A DNA stretch of 10,193 bases from Holophagaceae bacterium (lineage in GTDB: Bacteria > Acidobacteriota > Holophagae > Holophagales > Holophagaceae), in contig JANXQX010000304.1 in the NCBI GenBank assembly GCA_025353305.1, positions 1-10,193 on the forward strand, given 5' to 3'. The position numbers and the translations under genes are program-made. Position 1 is the stretch's first letter. The number at the start of each line of letters is the position of its first letter. Below the pieces are notes generated by a model that saw nothing but the letters and a program-made list of their open reading frames with translations, was not told the origin of the DNA and searched no databases. Shown here in pieces: positions 1-7,134 of the stretch.

Positions 1-55
1 TCACCCCTCAACAGCGACCACCAAGCGAAATCGCGTAAAGCCTCACGGATTCAGG

Positions 56-2800
56 TTATTTGATAGAAGGGAAACGATTATCCAATAGAGGTAACACAAT
101 TAATCTGAACCTAAGGCCAGGATAACCACCTTGCCATAGACCACTTGGGGTTCTGCCAAAAATAGCGTCAGTATTATATACAGCTCCACGAAGTCCATAC
201 TGATACAAAACATGCAATGTACCTGGATTTGCAGGGTATTGTATTTCATCGTCACCATGAGAATTTCTATCTATCCAAGAGATACTTTCACCACTATTCA
301 TAAAATAATCGCATCCCCCACCAACAAAAAATGTAGAAGTATCATAAATTGTTGGATCATTAACATCACCATATGAACCTTCAAGGAATCCAGGAAGATT
401 ACCATTATCAATTTCAAATTTAACAATATGGGTTGTTTCCGTGTTTGGAACCCAGAACAGTTCAATACGAGTCGACTCACCATCGACCATTTCTTTACTT
501 ATTATTATTCCATCACTGACTATTATGTTAATTATTTCAAGATTTTTCGAGTGGAATAAAGGGTGCCATACCGGATCAGAGGAAGTCAGAATGTACTGTT
601 TACCTATACAGCGCCAACAATCCTGCAGCCAACCATTATATGGTCTAAATGGCGGACATGATGTGTACTGTCTAGAAAATGGAATCAAATTAACATAAGA
701 AATCGTAAGATGCGAACATTTTGGTGTTTGAATAGTTCCATCAAAGACAGGAACGTAATAATTAGGGCCAATCCCGCCAGCATCCGCAGAACCTGTTATA
801 TTCAATAGAACTGAGTTAACAATTGGTCCACCATAGCCTGGATCAGCTAATTCTTTTATCAATTCTGTGTGGTTTACAATAGTTATAAATCCATGACTAG
901 TTGAAGAATTAGCTAACACATTGATTATAATTGTATTACTGGTTGTAATTCCATTTGCATTACTAGCTATTACATAATATTTATTATTGTTTTCATTTGT
1001 TGTAATATTATTAATTGTTAACAAGTTTTCATTTGCATTGGGGATTGGTATATTATTCTTAAACCACTGATAAATTATATTTCCTTCTCCGATGGCTTGA
1101 GAAAATAAATATGCCGATTGACCGATTGGTATATTTTGCGATCGCGGTTGGATAGAAAATATTGGAGGCTTATTTAAGATTGAAATCACATTAATTGTTG
1201 CAGTTGCAAATTTGGTAGGGTCTTGGATACTTGTTGCTTTGACGACATACATTCCGATCCCAGGTGGAGCCACAAATCGACCAAGGTTATTGATTGTCCC
1301 TCCTGTAGTGCTCCAGTTTACATTTGGGTTGGTTACGGAATCACCTATAACTGATGCGTTTATCTGGCAGGCCGCGCCAGGAACAATATATACTGTGTCT
1401 TGATATATTGAAACGCTTGACACACCACTGTTAATAACAATTGTCACAACACTAGAAGAAGATATACTTGAATTTTGATTGCTTCTGGCGATAACATTGT
1501 AAATCCCAGTAGTTGCAGGGGCCGTATACAAACCATTGACACTAATGCTTCCACCTGTGGCACTCCAACTCACGGCCTGGCTCGGATTTCCAGTGCCGTT
1601 CACAACTGCCGTGAATTGTTGGGTACTACCAACATTCAATGTCACTGAACTTGGAGATACCGTGACTGAGGTGACCGTACTGTTCTGGCTGTAGTTCGCC
1701 GCAAGAACCGCGTTCCCAGCGATGGTGAAGGTCGTGGTCGGCGAGCCTGCATTGGCAAAGCTCCCATTGGAGCCCGTCTGGGTCCAGGTCGTGAAGCTAT
1801 AACCGGTGATGAGGGGCGCGCTCAGGCTGACGGCCGTCCCTGCCAAGTAACCGCTGCCGCAATTGGGCGCGCCAATCGTCACCGTGCCCCCGACCGGGTT
1901 GGTGGACGCGCTCAGGGTGAAGCAGGTGGGAGGGGTCGCATTTACCGTGATCGCCGCAGTCCCTGCCTTACTGGTGTCCTGAACGCTCCGGGCGGTCACT
2001 ATATCCGCCCCTGCACTGGCAGGTGCCGTGTACAGGCCAGCGCTGGTGACGGCCCCCCGGTTCGCTGTCCAAATGACGGACTGGCTTGGCCCCCCGGTGC
2101 CGGTCACGGCCGCAGTGAATTGCTGGGTTCCCCCCGTGGCCAGAGTCGCGGTAGACGGGGTCACTGCCACAGCGGTGACTGTACTCGTCCCGCCCACGGC
2201 AAGCGTGGCGACTCCTGCCTTACTGTGGTCCTGAGCGCTGGTAGCGATTACAGTGTCCGCGCCAGAGGTTGCTGGCGCTGTGTAAAAGCCGCTGTTGGAG
2301 ATCGCCCCTCGAACGGCTGTCCAGGTCACGACTTGGCTGGGACTTTCAGTTCCGTTGACTGCCGCCGTGAACTGCTGGGTGCCTCCAGTGGCCAGGCTGG
2401 CCGAAGCAGGTGTCACCGTCACTGAGGTCACCGCGCCCGACCCGATTACGGACACGGTGGCCACGCCCGACTTGGTGATGTCCTGGCTGCTGGTGGCAAT
2501 GACCGTGTAGCTGCCGGCCACGGCAGGAGCCGTGTACAACCCATTGGTATTTATGGATCCCCCCGATGCCGTCCAGGTCACGCCTCCATTGAAGGAGCCC
2601 GTTCCGGTGACATTGGGGTTGAACTGCTGGGTGCTTCCCGTGTTGATGGCCGCGAAAGCGGGGCTCACTGCCACGGAAACAATGGAGGATGAGGGGGTCG
2701 AGGGGGGGGATGACTGGCCCGAAGAACAGCCGACTTGGAGGGTTATCGGAGTCAGCAGCACCAGGGTGATGAAGAGCTTCCGACCGTAATTATTGGACAT
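56..2800 (-). CDS. Large surface lipoprotein with Ig-like repeats and an AT-rich unknown C-terminus
   Basis: Predicted exported lipoprotein of 914 aa; its function is unknown, probably adhesive or structural at the cell surface. The N-terminus has K/R residues, a hydrophobic stretch and Cys25 in the context LQVGC, a slightly atypical lipobox. Residues of about 40-118, 124-202, 208-286, 376-456 and 461-539 are five bacterial Ig-like (Big_2 type) repeats with the pattern VTP..ATL..GGTQQFTA..W...G.....GLYTAP. An InlB-like module (292-370) interrupts them. Residues 545-629 look like an I-set type Ig domain (YQWFKN). Residues 630-914 match nothing I know; they contain a CWRC pair (Cys728, Cys731) and Cys695, Cys715 and Cys830. 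I chose the ATG at 2800 over a GTG at 2821 because GAGGT lies 4 nt upstream of it. The coding DNA changes from GC-rich to very AT-rich about halfway through. The reading frame is real; the function is not known. Confidence 0.88.
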   Translation of the reverse strand: MSNNYGRKLFITLVLLTPITLQVGCSSGQSSPPSTPSSSIVSVAVSPAFAAINTGSTQQFNPNVTGTGSFNGGVTWTASGGSINTNGLYTAPAVAGSYTVIATSSQDITKSGVATVSVIGSGAVTSVTVTPASASLATGGTQQFTAAVNGTESPSQVVTWTAVRGAISNSGFYTAPATSGADTVIATSAQDHSKAGVATLAVGGTSTVTAVAVTPSTATLATGGTQQFTAAVTGTGGPSQSVIWTANRGAVTSAGLYTAPASAGADIVTARSVQDTSKAGTAAITVNATPPTCFTLSASTNPVGGTVTIGAPNCGSGYLAGTAVSLSAPLITGYSFTTWTQTGSNGSFANAGSPTTTFTIAGNAVLAANYSQNSTVTSVTVSPSSVTLNVGSTQQFTAVVNGTGNPSQAVSWSATGGSISVNGLYTAPATTGIYNVIARSNQNSSISSSSVVTIVINSGVSSVSIYQDTVYIVPGAACQINASVIGDSVTNPNVNWSTTGGTINNLGRFVAPPGIGMYVVKATSIQDPTKFATATINVISILNKPPIFSIQPRSQNIPIGQSAYLFSQAIGEGNIIYQWFKNNIPIPNANENLLTINNITTNENNNKYYVIASNANGITTSNTIIINVLANSSTSHGFITIVNHTELIKELADPGYGGPIVNSVLLNITGSADAGGIGPNYYVPVFDGTIQTPKCSHLTISYVNLIPFSRQYTSCPPFRPYNGWLQDCWRCIGKQYILTSSDPVWHPLFHSKNLEIINIIVSDGIIISKEMVDGESTRIELFWVPNTETTHIVKFEIDNGNLPGFLEGSYGDVNDPTIYDTSTFFVGGGCDYFMNSGESISWIDRNSHGDDEIQYPANPGTLHVLYQYGLRGAVYNTDAIFGRTPSGLWQGGYPGLRFRLIVLPLLDNRFPSIK
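1184..2683 (-). repeat. Ig-like repeat block interrupted by one InlB-like module
   Basis: Five degenerate protein repeats of about 80 residues are encoded here. The first three run from about 2683 to 1943, an InlB-like module sits at about 1927-1691, and two further repeats run from about 1675 to 1184. Each Ig-like unit carries a G-T/S-QQF-type strand, a W in the middle and a GLYTAPA or related strand near its end. The first four units are close to one another at protein level. The fifth (GRFVAPP in place of GLYTAP) is more diverged and AT-rich. Confidence 0.75.
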
Positions 2801-2804
2801 CGCA

Positions 2805-2809
2805 ACCTC
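2805..2809 (-). promoter_or_regulatory. Shine-Dalgarno of the 914-aa lipoprotein gene
   Basis: On the minus strand GAGGT stands 4 nt before the ATG at 2798-2800. It supports this start over the in-frame GTG at 2821, which lies upstream of the Shine-Dalgarno itself. Confidence 0.6.
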
Positions 2810-2851
2810 GGTGAATTTCACTGTGGAGGGTTGATTTCAATGAAGGTACAA

Positions 2852-2871
2852 ACAAGCGAGACTTCGCTTGT
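2852..2871 (-). promoter_or_regulatory. Perfect 8-bp stem-loop in the leader of the 914-aa lipoprotein gene
   Basis: ACAAGCGA and its exact reverse complement TCGCTTGT flank a 4-nt loop, about 50 nt before the ATG at 2800. On the minus strand the stem is followed by TTGTACC, which is too poor in T for a confident terminator. It could be a leader hairpin, an attenuator or a protein-binding dyad. It lies in the unique part of the upstream region, outside the duplicated segment. Confidence 0.4.
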
Positions 2872-2932
2872 AGTAACGAGTCCGGATTAAGGTCACCGAT
2901 CAATTCCAATGACCCCCAGAAGATATGGGATC

Positions 2933-2963
2933 AAAAAAAGAATGCGAAGGATTCTTGGCTTCG
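2933..2963 (-). terminator. Weak terminator-like hairpin with T-run, copy 1
   Basis: On the minus strand CGAAG and CTTCG flank a 9-nt loop (2945-2963). After CATTC comes a run of seven T (2933-2939). The 5-bp stem is short for an intrinsic terminator, but the same elements occur in the other repeat copy. It lies downstream of the hydrolase fragment's stop codon. Confidence 0.35.
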
Positions 2964-3077
2964 ACAATCGTGGAAACCCACTATATCAATTGGATTTTCA
3001 GGCCTAGGGCCTTCCAAGGATTTGAATCGCGGATGCGGCACCCACACACTTCGAAATGCCTGTCTGTGCGTAGGGAA

Positions 3078-3253
3078 CTATCCAAGAGATTCGATCAGCC
3101 GCTTCACGCTTGCAAGAGTCCCTTCCACGTCCTCGATCAAGAGGGAATGTCCCACACCGGGGACCAGTTCCAGACTGCCGTGCTTCACGGAAGATGCAAT
3201 CACCTCGCTTGCGGTATAGGGGACAGCGGCATCAAGTGCCCCGGCCCGGGCTA
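3078..3253 (-). pseudogene. 3' fragment of the alpha/beta hydrolase gene (last 57 codons)
   Basis: The minus strand encodes a copy of residues 200-256 of the intact hydrolase at 7304-8074, including the counterparts of Asp206 and His234 and ending at the equivalent TAG. Only one residue differs (Arg225 is Ser here). Of seven base differences six are synonymous, so the divergence arose while both copies were under protein-level selection. The fragment has no start codon region, nucleophile serine or promoter, and cannot make a working enzyme. It most likely came from a duplication or from cassette insertion, and its intact frame means recombination with the full gene would give a functional hybrid. 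Confidence 0.9.
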
Positions 3254-3283
3254 TACACGGCTTTTAAAAACCCTATACACGGC
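3251..3283. repeat. 11-bp direct repeat at the truncation point
   Basis: CTATACACGGC occurs at 3251-3261 and again at 3273-3283, separated by 11 bp rich in A and T. The first copy overlaps the last bases shared with the intact hydrolase gene, so it sits exactly on the breakpoint of the duplicated segment. It may mark how the fragment was joined here, or be a small local duplication. Confidence 0.6.
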
Positions 3284-3350
3284 AACAAACACACGATCTG
3301 ATTGAGGAATGTCTTCAACCACTCCGGCGGATAAGAAATTGCGGGATGGA
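3284..3350. other. Unassigned spacer between lipoprotein stop and breakpoint
   Basis: These bases follow the stop codon of the 1257-aa lipoprotein on the minus strand and precede the hydrolase fragment. One minus-strand frame is open and reads plausibly (ending ...PPEWLKTFLNQIV), but there is no start and I recognise no family. It could be the remnant of a lost gene or chance. I see no clear terminator. Together with the fragment and the unique leader of the next gene, this accounts for the whole gene-free stretch 2801-3350. Confidence 0.4.
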
Positions 3351-6300
3351 TTATTGATGAAGTCCTTTACCGCCTTGGATGGCCGTATCCCAGTCCGCAG
3401 TGAAGATCCACCAATTGGACATGATCTTTGACTGATAGGGAATGCTGTTCAGATACCCAGGCATGTTCTGCATCCAGTAAATGTACCACTGCGATTCAGT
3501 CTGCTGCTGGATAGGAATGGCCGTGGTTGGCCATGGATATGTCAGGTTCCCCCAGGTGTCCGCATTCACCAATTTCTTCACCCCGGAGTTGTCAGGACGC
3601 CAGTCCTCGATGTCGCTACTGACCGGGGTCGCATTCAGGTAGTCATAGTCAGTCTGGGTATTTGGTGGGTGGTGCGTATCGCCCGCCCTGCCAAGAGGAG
3701 GAGTGGAATAGTTGGCTCCCCAACCCGAAAAATCCCGCACAAAAAGGTTTGAGTTCCCATCTTGTCGCTGCGCGGCGTAATTAAGAATAGATTCAAGCTG
3801 GTGCCCATGGTCATGTACCATTTCTGCTTGCGTCCGGCGGAAATTGTAGCAATAGACAACGTAAGTTTTAGAAAAAATGGGTAGATCAGGGTCGCGATAA
3901 CTATTGGAAATGTCTCCCGTGGTCGGGCTGGACATGTTGGATTCTGGACCTTCAACAAAAAGTTCCGGCTTATCAAGGGTGGGATCGTAAGAAGGCCAAC
4001 TGGGTAGTGCGGTTGCGCCGAACCAGATCCATATTTCCTTAACACCTAGATCTTCAACATAGTGCTTGAAATCAAAATCTTGAGCTATCTGCATGAAATC
4101 GGGTCTACGGAGGAGGTAACCACTCACTCTGACGGGAGAGGCAAATACCGGGCTGATCGGTACCTGACCTATGATCGTCCAGGATTTCAGGACCTTGTAT
4201 CCAAGATAGGGCTTGGCAGCAGCGTCCTTGTAGCCTCGGAAGCGCGAGCCCTCTTCAAGCATGAATTTTCCCCTGATGTTGTAAGCATCGATATTCCGCT
4301 TCAAGTCGGTCAGCGTGATTTCACCCCTGCTCCAGAAGTCTGCGGCCCTCGTGGTATCAAGCGAGACGCCATCATTGGAGGGCAAGTACCTCAGCACGAT
4401 GACTGGAATCGTGGTGATCGCGCCGGATGCGGGTGTGGAAAGCGATGAAGGCACGGGCTCATCGACTACGGTGGGGGTCGCCCAGGAGAGCATGTTCTGG
4501 TTGGTGACGCTCCCGCTTCCTATGACGACCTGAAGTCCATTGGGTGAAAATACATAGCCTGCCTGACTTGGTGTTACCCGGTAGGTGCCGAAATCCAGGC
4601 CAGTGAACGTGAAGTTTCCGGTTCCATCGGTGAGGGTAGTCCGGCTGGCAGGGCCACTCAAGTTCACCTGCACCCCAGTGGTTACCGCCCCACTAATCTT
4701 GCCGGAAATCGAGTAGGCGCCTGGAGCCGGGTCGCCCAGAATGGTCCATTCATTGATATGAACATACCCATCCCCCGTGAGCCGAGTAACCGTCAATTTG
4801 ATGAATTTAGCTGCGATAGATGACGAGAGAGGAGCGTTGGACCAAGCATCCGAGGGCATCGGCGTGGTTGGAACCGCTAGCAGATAGGTTCCCGTTTTGG
4901 TGTCCAGATCGACTTGACTGCCAGCGGTCTCCACCTTCCATTGATAAGCCGGGGTTCCAAACGCATTTGAACAATACAATCGGAATTCACGGATGGTCTG
5001 AGCTGTGGTGAACGAAAGCAGCACGATCATCGGATTGACGTTGGCGGATCGAGCTAGAGTGCTGGTACTGCCATCAAACATGTCCTGGGCGGCTCCGATA
5101 TCCAAGGTGGAGGTGGTGATGGTGGCAAGCGCTGCGCCGAGCATGCCATTGATGTTCAACGCCGTCGCGGGAGTCGAAGGATTGAAATTGGCGGTGATAC
5201 TCAGGTCAGAAGTCACATTCGCCACAAGGAGCGGGTTGGAGGTGTTCGCCAGGAATCCGCTTCCGGTCCAGTTGGTGAACACATACCCCGGGTTGGGAAC
5301 CGCCGTCACCGCGGTTGTACCACCTCCCGAAGCCACGGTCTGAGTGGTCGTCCCGGTCAGGCTTCCCCCCGAACCGGCCAGAAAGGTGACGGAGTAGCTG
5401 GTGGGTTGGGGCGTGAAGTTCGCGGTAACGGTCAGGTTAGAAGCGACGTTCAATACGGTGAGGGGATTGGCCGTGCTGGTCGTGAGGCCGCCACCCGTCC
5501 AGTTCGCGAAGGAGTATCCCGTGTTAGGCACTGCTGAGACCGACGCGGTGGATCCACCGTAGGCCACCGTTTGGGTGGCTGTTCCTGTGACCGTTCCCCC
5601 TGTCCCGGCCTGGAACGTCACCGTGAAAGTTTGTGGAACGAAGTTCGCAGTGACGGTCAGGTTTGAGGTGACATTCGGTACGGTGAGGGGATTGGCCGTG
5701 CTCGTCGTGAAGCCGCCACCCGTCCAGTTCGCGAAGGAGTATCCCGTGTTAGGCACGGCCGTCACGGCGGTGGTGCTTCCCCCGGGCATCACGTTCTGGA
5801 TGGCGGTTCCGGTCAGGTGCCCGCCACCGCCGGCCTGAAAGGTGACGGTGTAGCTGGTGGGTTGTGGGGTGAAGTTGGCGGTTATCGTCAAATCGGAAGT
5901 GACATTGGTGACCATGAGCGGATTGGAAGAAGTCGTAGCAAATCCGCTGCCACTCCAGTTCGTGAATGAGTACCCCGAGTTCGGAACGGCGATAACTAGA
6001 GACGTGCTTCCTCCAGAAGCCACGGTCTGAGTGGTGGCCCCGGTCAGGGTTCCCCCGGCACCGGCTAGGAATGTGACGGAGTAGCTGGTGGGTTGGGGTG
6101 TGAAGTTCGCCGTGATCGTCAGGTTCGAGGTGACATTGGATACGACGAGCGGGTTGGACGCGGTCGTGGTAAATCCACTTCCGGTCCAATTGGCAAAGGC
6201 ATAGCTGGCGTTAGCAACGGCGGTTACAGCGGACGTGCTTCCCCCTGAAACCACGGTCTGATTGACGGTCCCATTCAGGTGTCCGCCACTGCCGACCTGA

Positions 6301-7124
6301 AAGGTGACGGTGTAGCTGGCGAGTTGTGGGGTGAAGCTGGCAGTTATCGTCAAATCGGAAGTGACATTCGTGGCCACGAGCGGATTGGATGTAGTCGTAG
6401 CAAATCCGCTGCCACTCCAGTTCGTGAATGTGTACCCCGAGTTCGGAACCGCGGCAACCGGAGCTGTGCTTCCACCTGAGGCCACGGTCTGGGTGGTTGT
6501 GCCGATCAGGGTTCCCCCCACACTGGCCAGAAAGTTGACGGAGTAGCTGGTGGGTTGTGGTGTGAAGTTCGCCGTGATCGTCAGGTTCGAGGTGACATTG
6601 GACACGACAAGCGGGTTGGACGTGGTTGTGGTAAATCCACTTCCGGTCCAATTGACAAAGGCATAGCCAGCGTTCGCAACGGCGGTTACAGCGGACGTGC
6701 TTCCCCCGGAAACCACGGTCTGATTGACTGTCCCGTTCAGATGTCCACCACTGCCGGCCAGGAAGGTCTCGGTATAAGTGGCTGGTTGGGGTGTGAAGTT
6801 CGCCGTGATCGTCAGGTTCGAGGTGACATTGGACACGACGAGCGGATTGGAGTTGGTTGTTACCAGTCCGCTGCTTGTCCAATTAGTGAAGGCAAACCCG
6901 GGGTTCGGAATGGCGGTCACTATCAATGTGCTTCCCCCAGAAATCACCGTCTGGGTGGGGGTTCCGCTTATTGTTCCTCCGCTACCTGCTAGAAAGTTGA
7001 CCGTGTAGTTCGTGGGCGATGGCGACGTGGGAATCCCACCTCCGCCTCCTCCCGAGCAGGCTGTTAAGAATAGAGCCGCCAACAGGCCTAAAATGGATTT
7101 TCTCGCGGCGGAACCCAGATTCAT
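3351..7124 (-). CDS. Giant InlB-repeat lipoprotein with discoidin-like domain and unknown tip
   Basis: Predicted surface lipoprotein of 1257 aa. It has a clear signal peptide ending in LFLTAC, then a Gly-rich linker. Residues of about 39-648 are eight InlB-type B repeats, nearly all 77 residues long (strands Y.V.F.AG.GG, GGST, GY.F.NW.G.G, N.TSNLT.TANF). Residues of about 652-797 resemble an F5/8 type C (discoidin) domain, often a carbohydrate-binding fold. Residues 802-880 resemble a carboxypeptidase regulatory-like beta domain. Residues 905-1257 are unrecognised and hold HDHGHQLE (His1104, His1106, His1108, Glu1111), perhaps a metal site. The ATG at 7124 is preferred because GGAGGT lies 4 nt upstream; an in-frame TTG 69 nt further upstream would spoil the signal peptide. 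It lies between direct repeats, downstream of the hydrolase on the same strand. A cell-surface or polymer-binding role is likely; enzymatic activity is only a guess. Confidence 0.9.
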   Translation of the reverse strand: MNLGSAARKSILGLLAALFLTACSGGGGGGIPTSPSPTNYTVNFLAGSGGTISGTPTQTVISGGSTLIVTAIPNPGFAFTNWTSSGLVTTNSNPLVVSNVTSNLTITANFTPQPATYTETFLAGSGGHLNGTVNQTVVSGGSTSAVTAVANAGYAFVNWTGSGFTTTTSNPLVVSNVTSNLTITANFTPQPTSYSVNFLASVGGTLIGTTTQTVASGGSTAPVAAVPNSGYTFTNWSGSGFATTTSNPLVATNVTSDLTITASFTPQLASYTVTFQVGSGGHLNGTVNQTVVSGGSTSAVTAVANASYAFANWTGSGFTTTASNPLVVSNVTSNLTITANFTPQPTSYSVTFLAGAGGTLTGATTQTVASGGSTSLVIAVPNSGYSFTNWSGSGFATTSSNPLMVTNVTSDLTITANFTPQPTSYTVTFQAGGGGHLTGTAIQNVMPGGSTTAVTAVPNTGYSFANWTGGGFTTSTANPLTVPNVTSNLTVTANFVPQTFTVTFQAGTGGTVTGTATQTVAYGGSTASVSAVPNTGYSFANWTGGGLTTSTANPLTVLNVASNLTVTANFTPQPTSYSVTFLAGSGGSLTGTTTQTVASGGGTTAVTAVPNPGYVFTNWTGSGFLANTSNPLLVANVTSDLSITANFNPSTPATALNINGMLGAALATITTSTLDIGAAQDMFDGSTSTLARSANVNPMIVLLSFTTAQTIREFRLYCSNAFGTPAYQWKVETAGSQVDLDTKTGTYLLAVPTTPMPSDAWSNAPLSSSIAAKFIKLTVTRLTGDGYVHINEWTILGDPAPGAYSISGKISGAVTTGVQVNLSGPASRTTLTDGTGNFTFTGLDFGTYRVTPSQAGYVFSPNGLQVVIGSGSVTNQNMLSWATPTVVDEPVPSSLSTPASGAITTIPVIVLRYLPSNDGVSLDTTRAADFWSRGEITLTDLKRNIDAYNIRGKFMLEEGSRFRGYKDAAAKPYLGYKVLKSWTIIGQVPISPVFASPVRVSGYLLRRPDFMQIAQDFDFKHYVEDLGVKEIWIWFGATALPSWPSYDPTLDKPELFVEGPESNMSSPTTGDISNSYRDPDLPIFSKTYVVYCYNFRRTQAEMVHDHGHQLESILNYAAQRQDGNSNLFVRDFSGWGANYSTPPLGRAGDTHHPPNTQTDYDYLNATPVSSDIEDWRPDNSGVKKLVNADTWGNLTYPWPTTAIPIQQQTESQWYIYWMQNMPGYLNSIPYQSKIMSNWWIFTADWDTAIQGGKGLHQ
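5181..7010 (-). repeat. Eight tandem 231-bp units encoding InlB-like B repeats
   Basis: The period is visible in the DNA: the string GTCAGGTTCGAGGTGACATT recurs at plus-strand positions 6118, 6580 and 6811, multiples of 231 bp apart. Seven of the eight units are about 77 codons and the sixth about 75. Units 2, 4 and 6 carry GGHL near the start, the others GGT or GGS. Units 2-3 (6318-6779) and units 4-5 (5856-6317) look like a duplicated pair, with about 86% protein identity by hand count. Confidence 0.88.
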
Positions 7125-7128
7125 GACC

Positions 7129-7134
7129 ACCTCC
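7129..7134 (-). promoter_or_regulatory. Shine-Dalgarno of the 1257-aa lipoprotein gene
   Basis: GGAGGT on the minus strand stands 4 nt before the ATG at 7122-7124. The site decides the start, because the frame stays open upstream to a TTG at 7193. It lies just outside the duplicated segment, which ends at 7135. Confidence 0.75.

Larger units (their letters stand above)
2911..3253 (-). repeat. Direct repeat copy 1: hydrolase 3' end plus spacer
   Basis: This 343-bp segment matches 7135-7479 in the same orientation. The part holding hydrolase codons (3078-3253) differs from its partner at 7 of 176 positions. The spacer part (2911-3077) is roughly 85% identical by hand alignment, with a small length difference. 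Similarity stops abruptly after 3253, where the intact copy continues into the hydrolase gene. The pair flanks the 1257-aa lipoprotein gene with a period of about 4.2 kb. Confidence 0.93.

Noticed and set aside
1..55. Left-edge sequence downstream of the 914-aa lipoprotein
   Set aside because: No terminator, gene or repeat copy is visible in these 55 bases.
3010..3045. tRNA-like T-loop (GATTCAAATCC) on the minus strand
   Set aside because: The flanking bases do not form the T-stem, and the paired copy lacks the motif.
2925..3305. Plus-strand reading frame similar to one at 7196-7399
   Set aside because: The two look conserved only because the DNA is duplicated. Much of each is antisense to the hydrolase codons, and the 3' ends differ.
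6211..6882. Long minus-strand alternate frames and plus-strand frames over the repeat array
   Set aside because: They are shadows of a repetitive, GC-rich coding frame, with low-complexity composition and no ribosome sites.
5181..7010. Regular 231-bp repetition as a possible CRISPR-like or non-coding satellite array
   Set aside because: The units are in frame, encode a known beta-repeat type and lie inside a single intact gene.
5181..7010. Repeated N-x-T sequons (NVT, NLT, NFT) in each repeat as glycosylation sites
   Set aside because: These residues are part of the repeat's ordinary strand pattern, and nothing nearby encodes a glycosylation enzyme.
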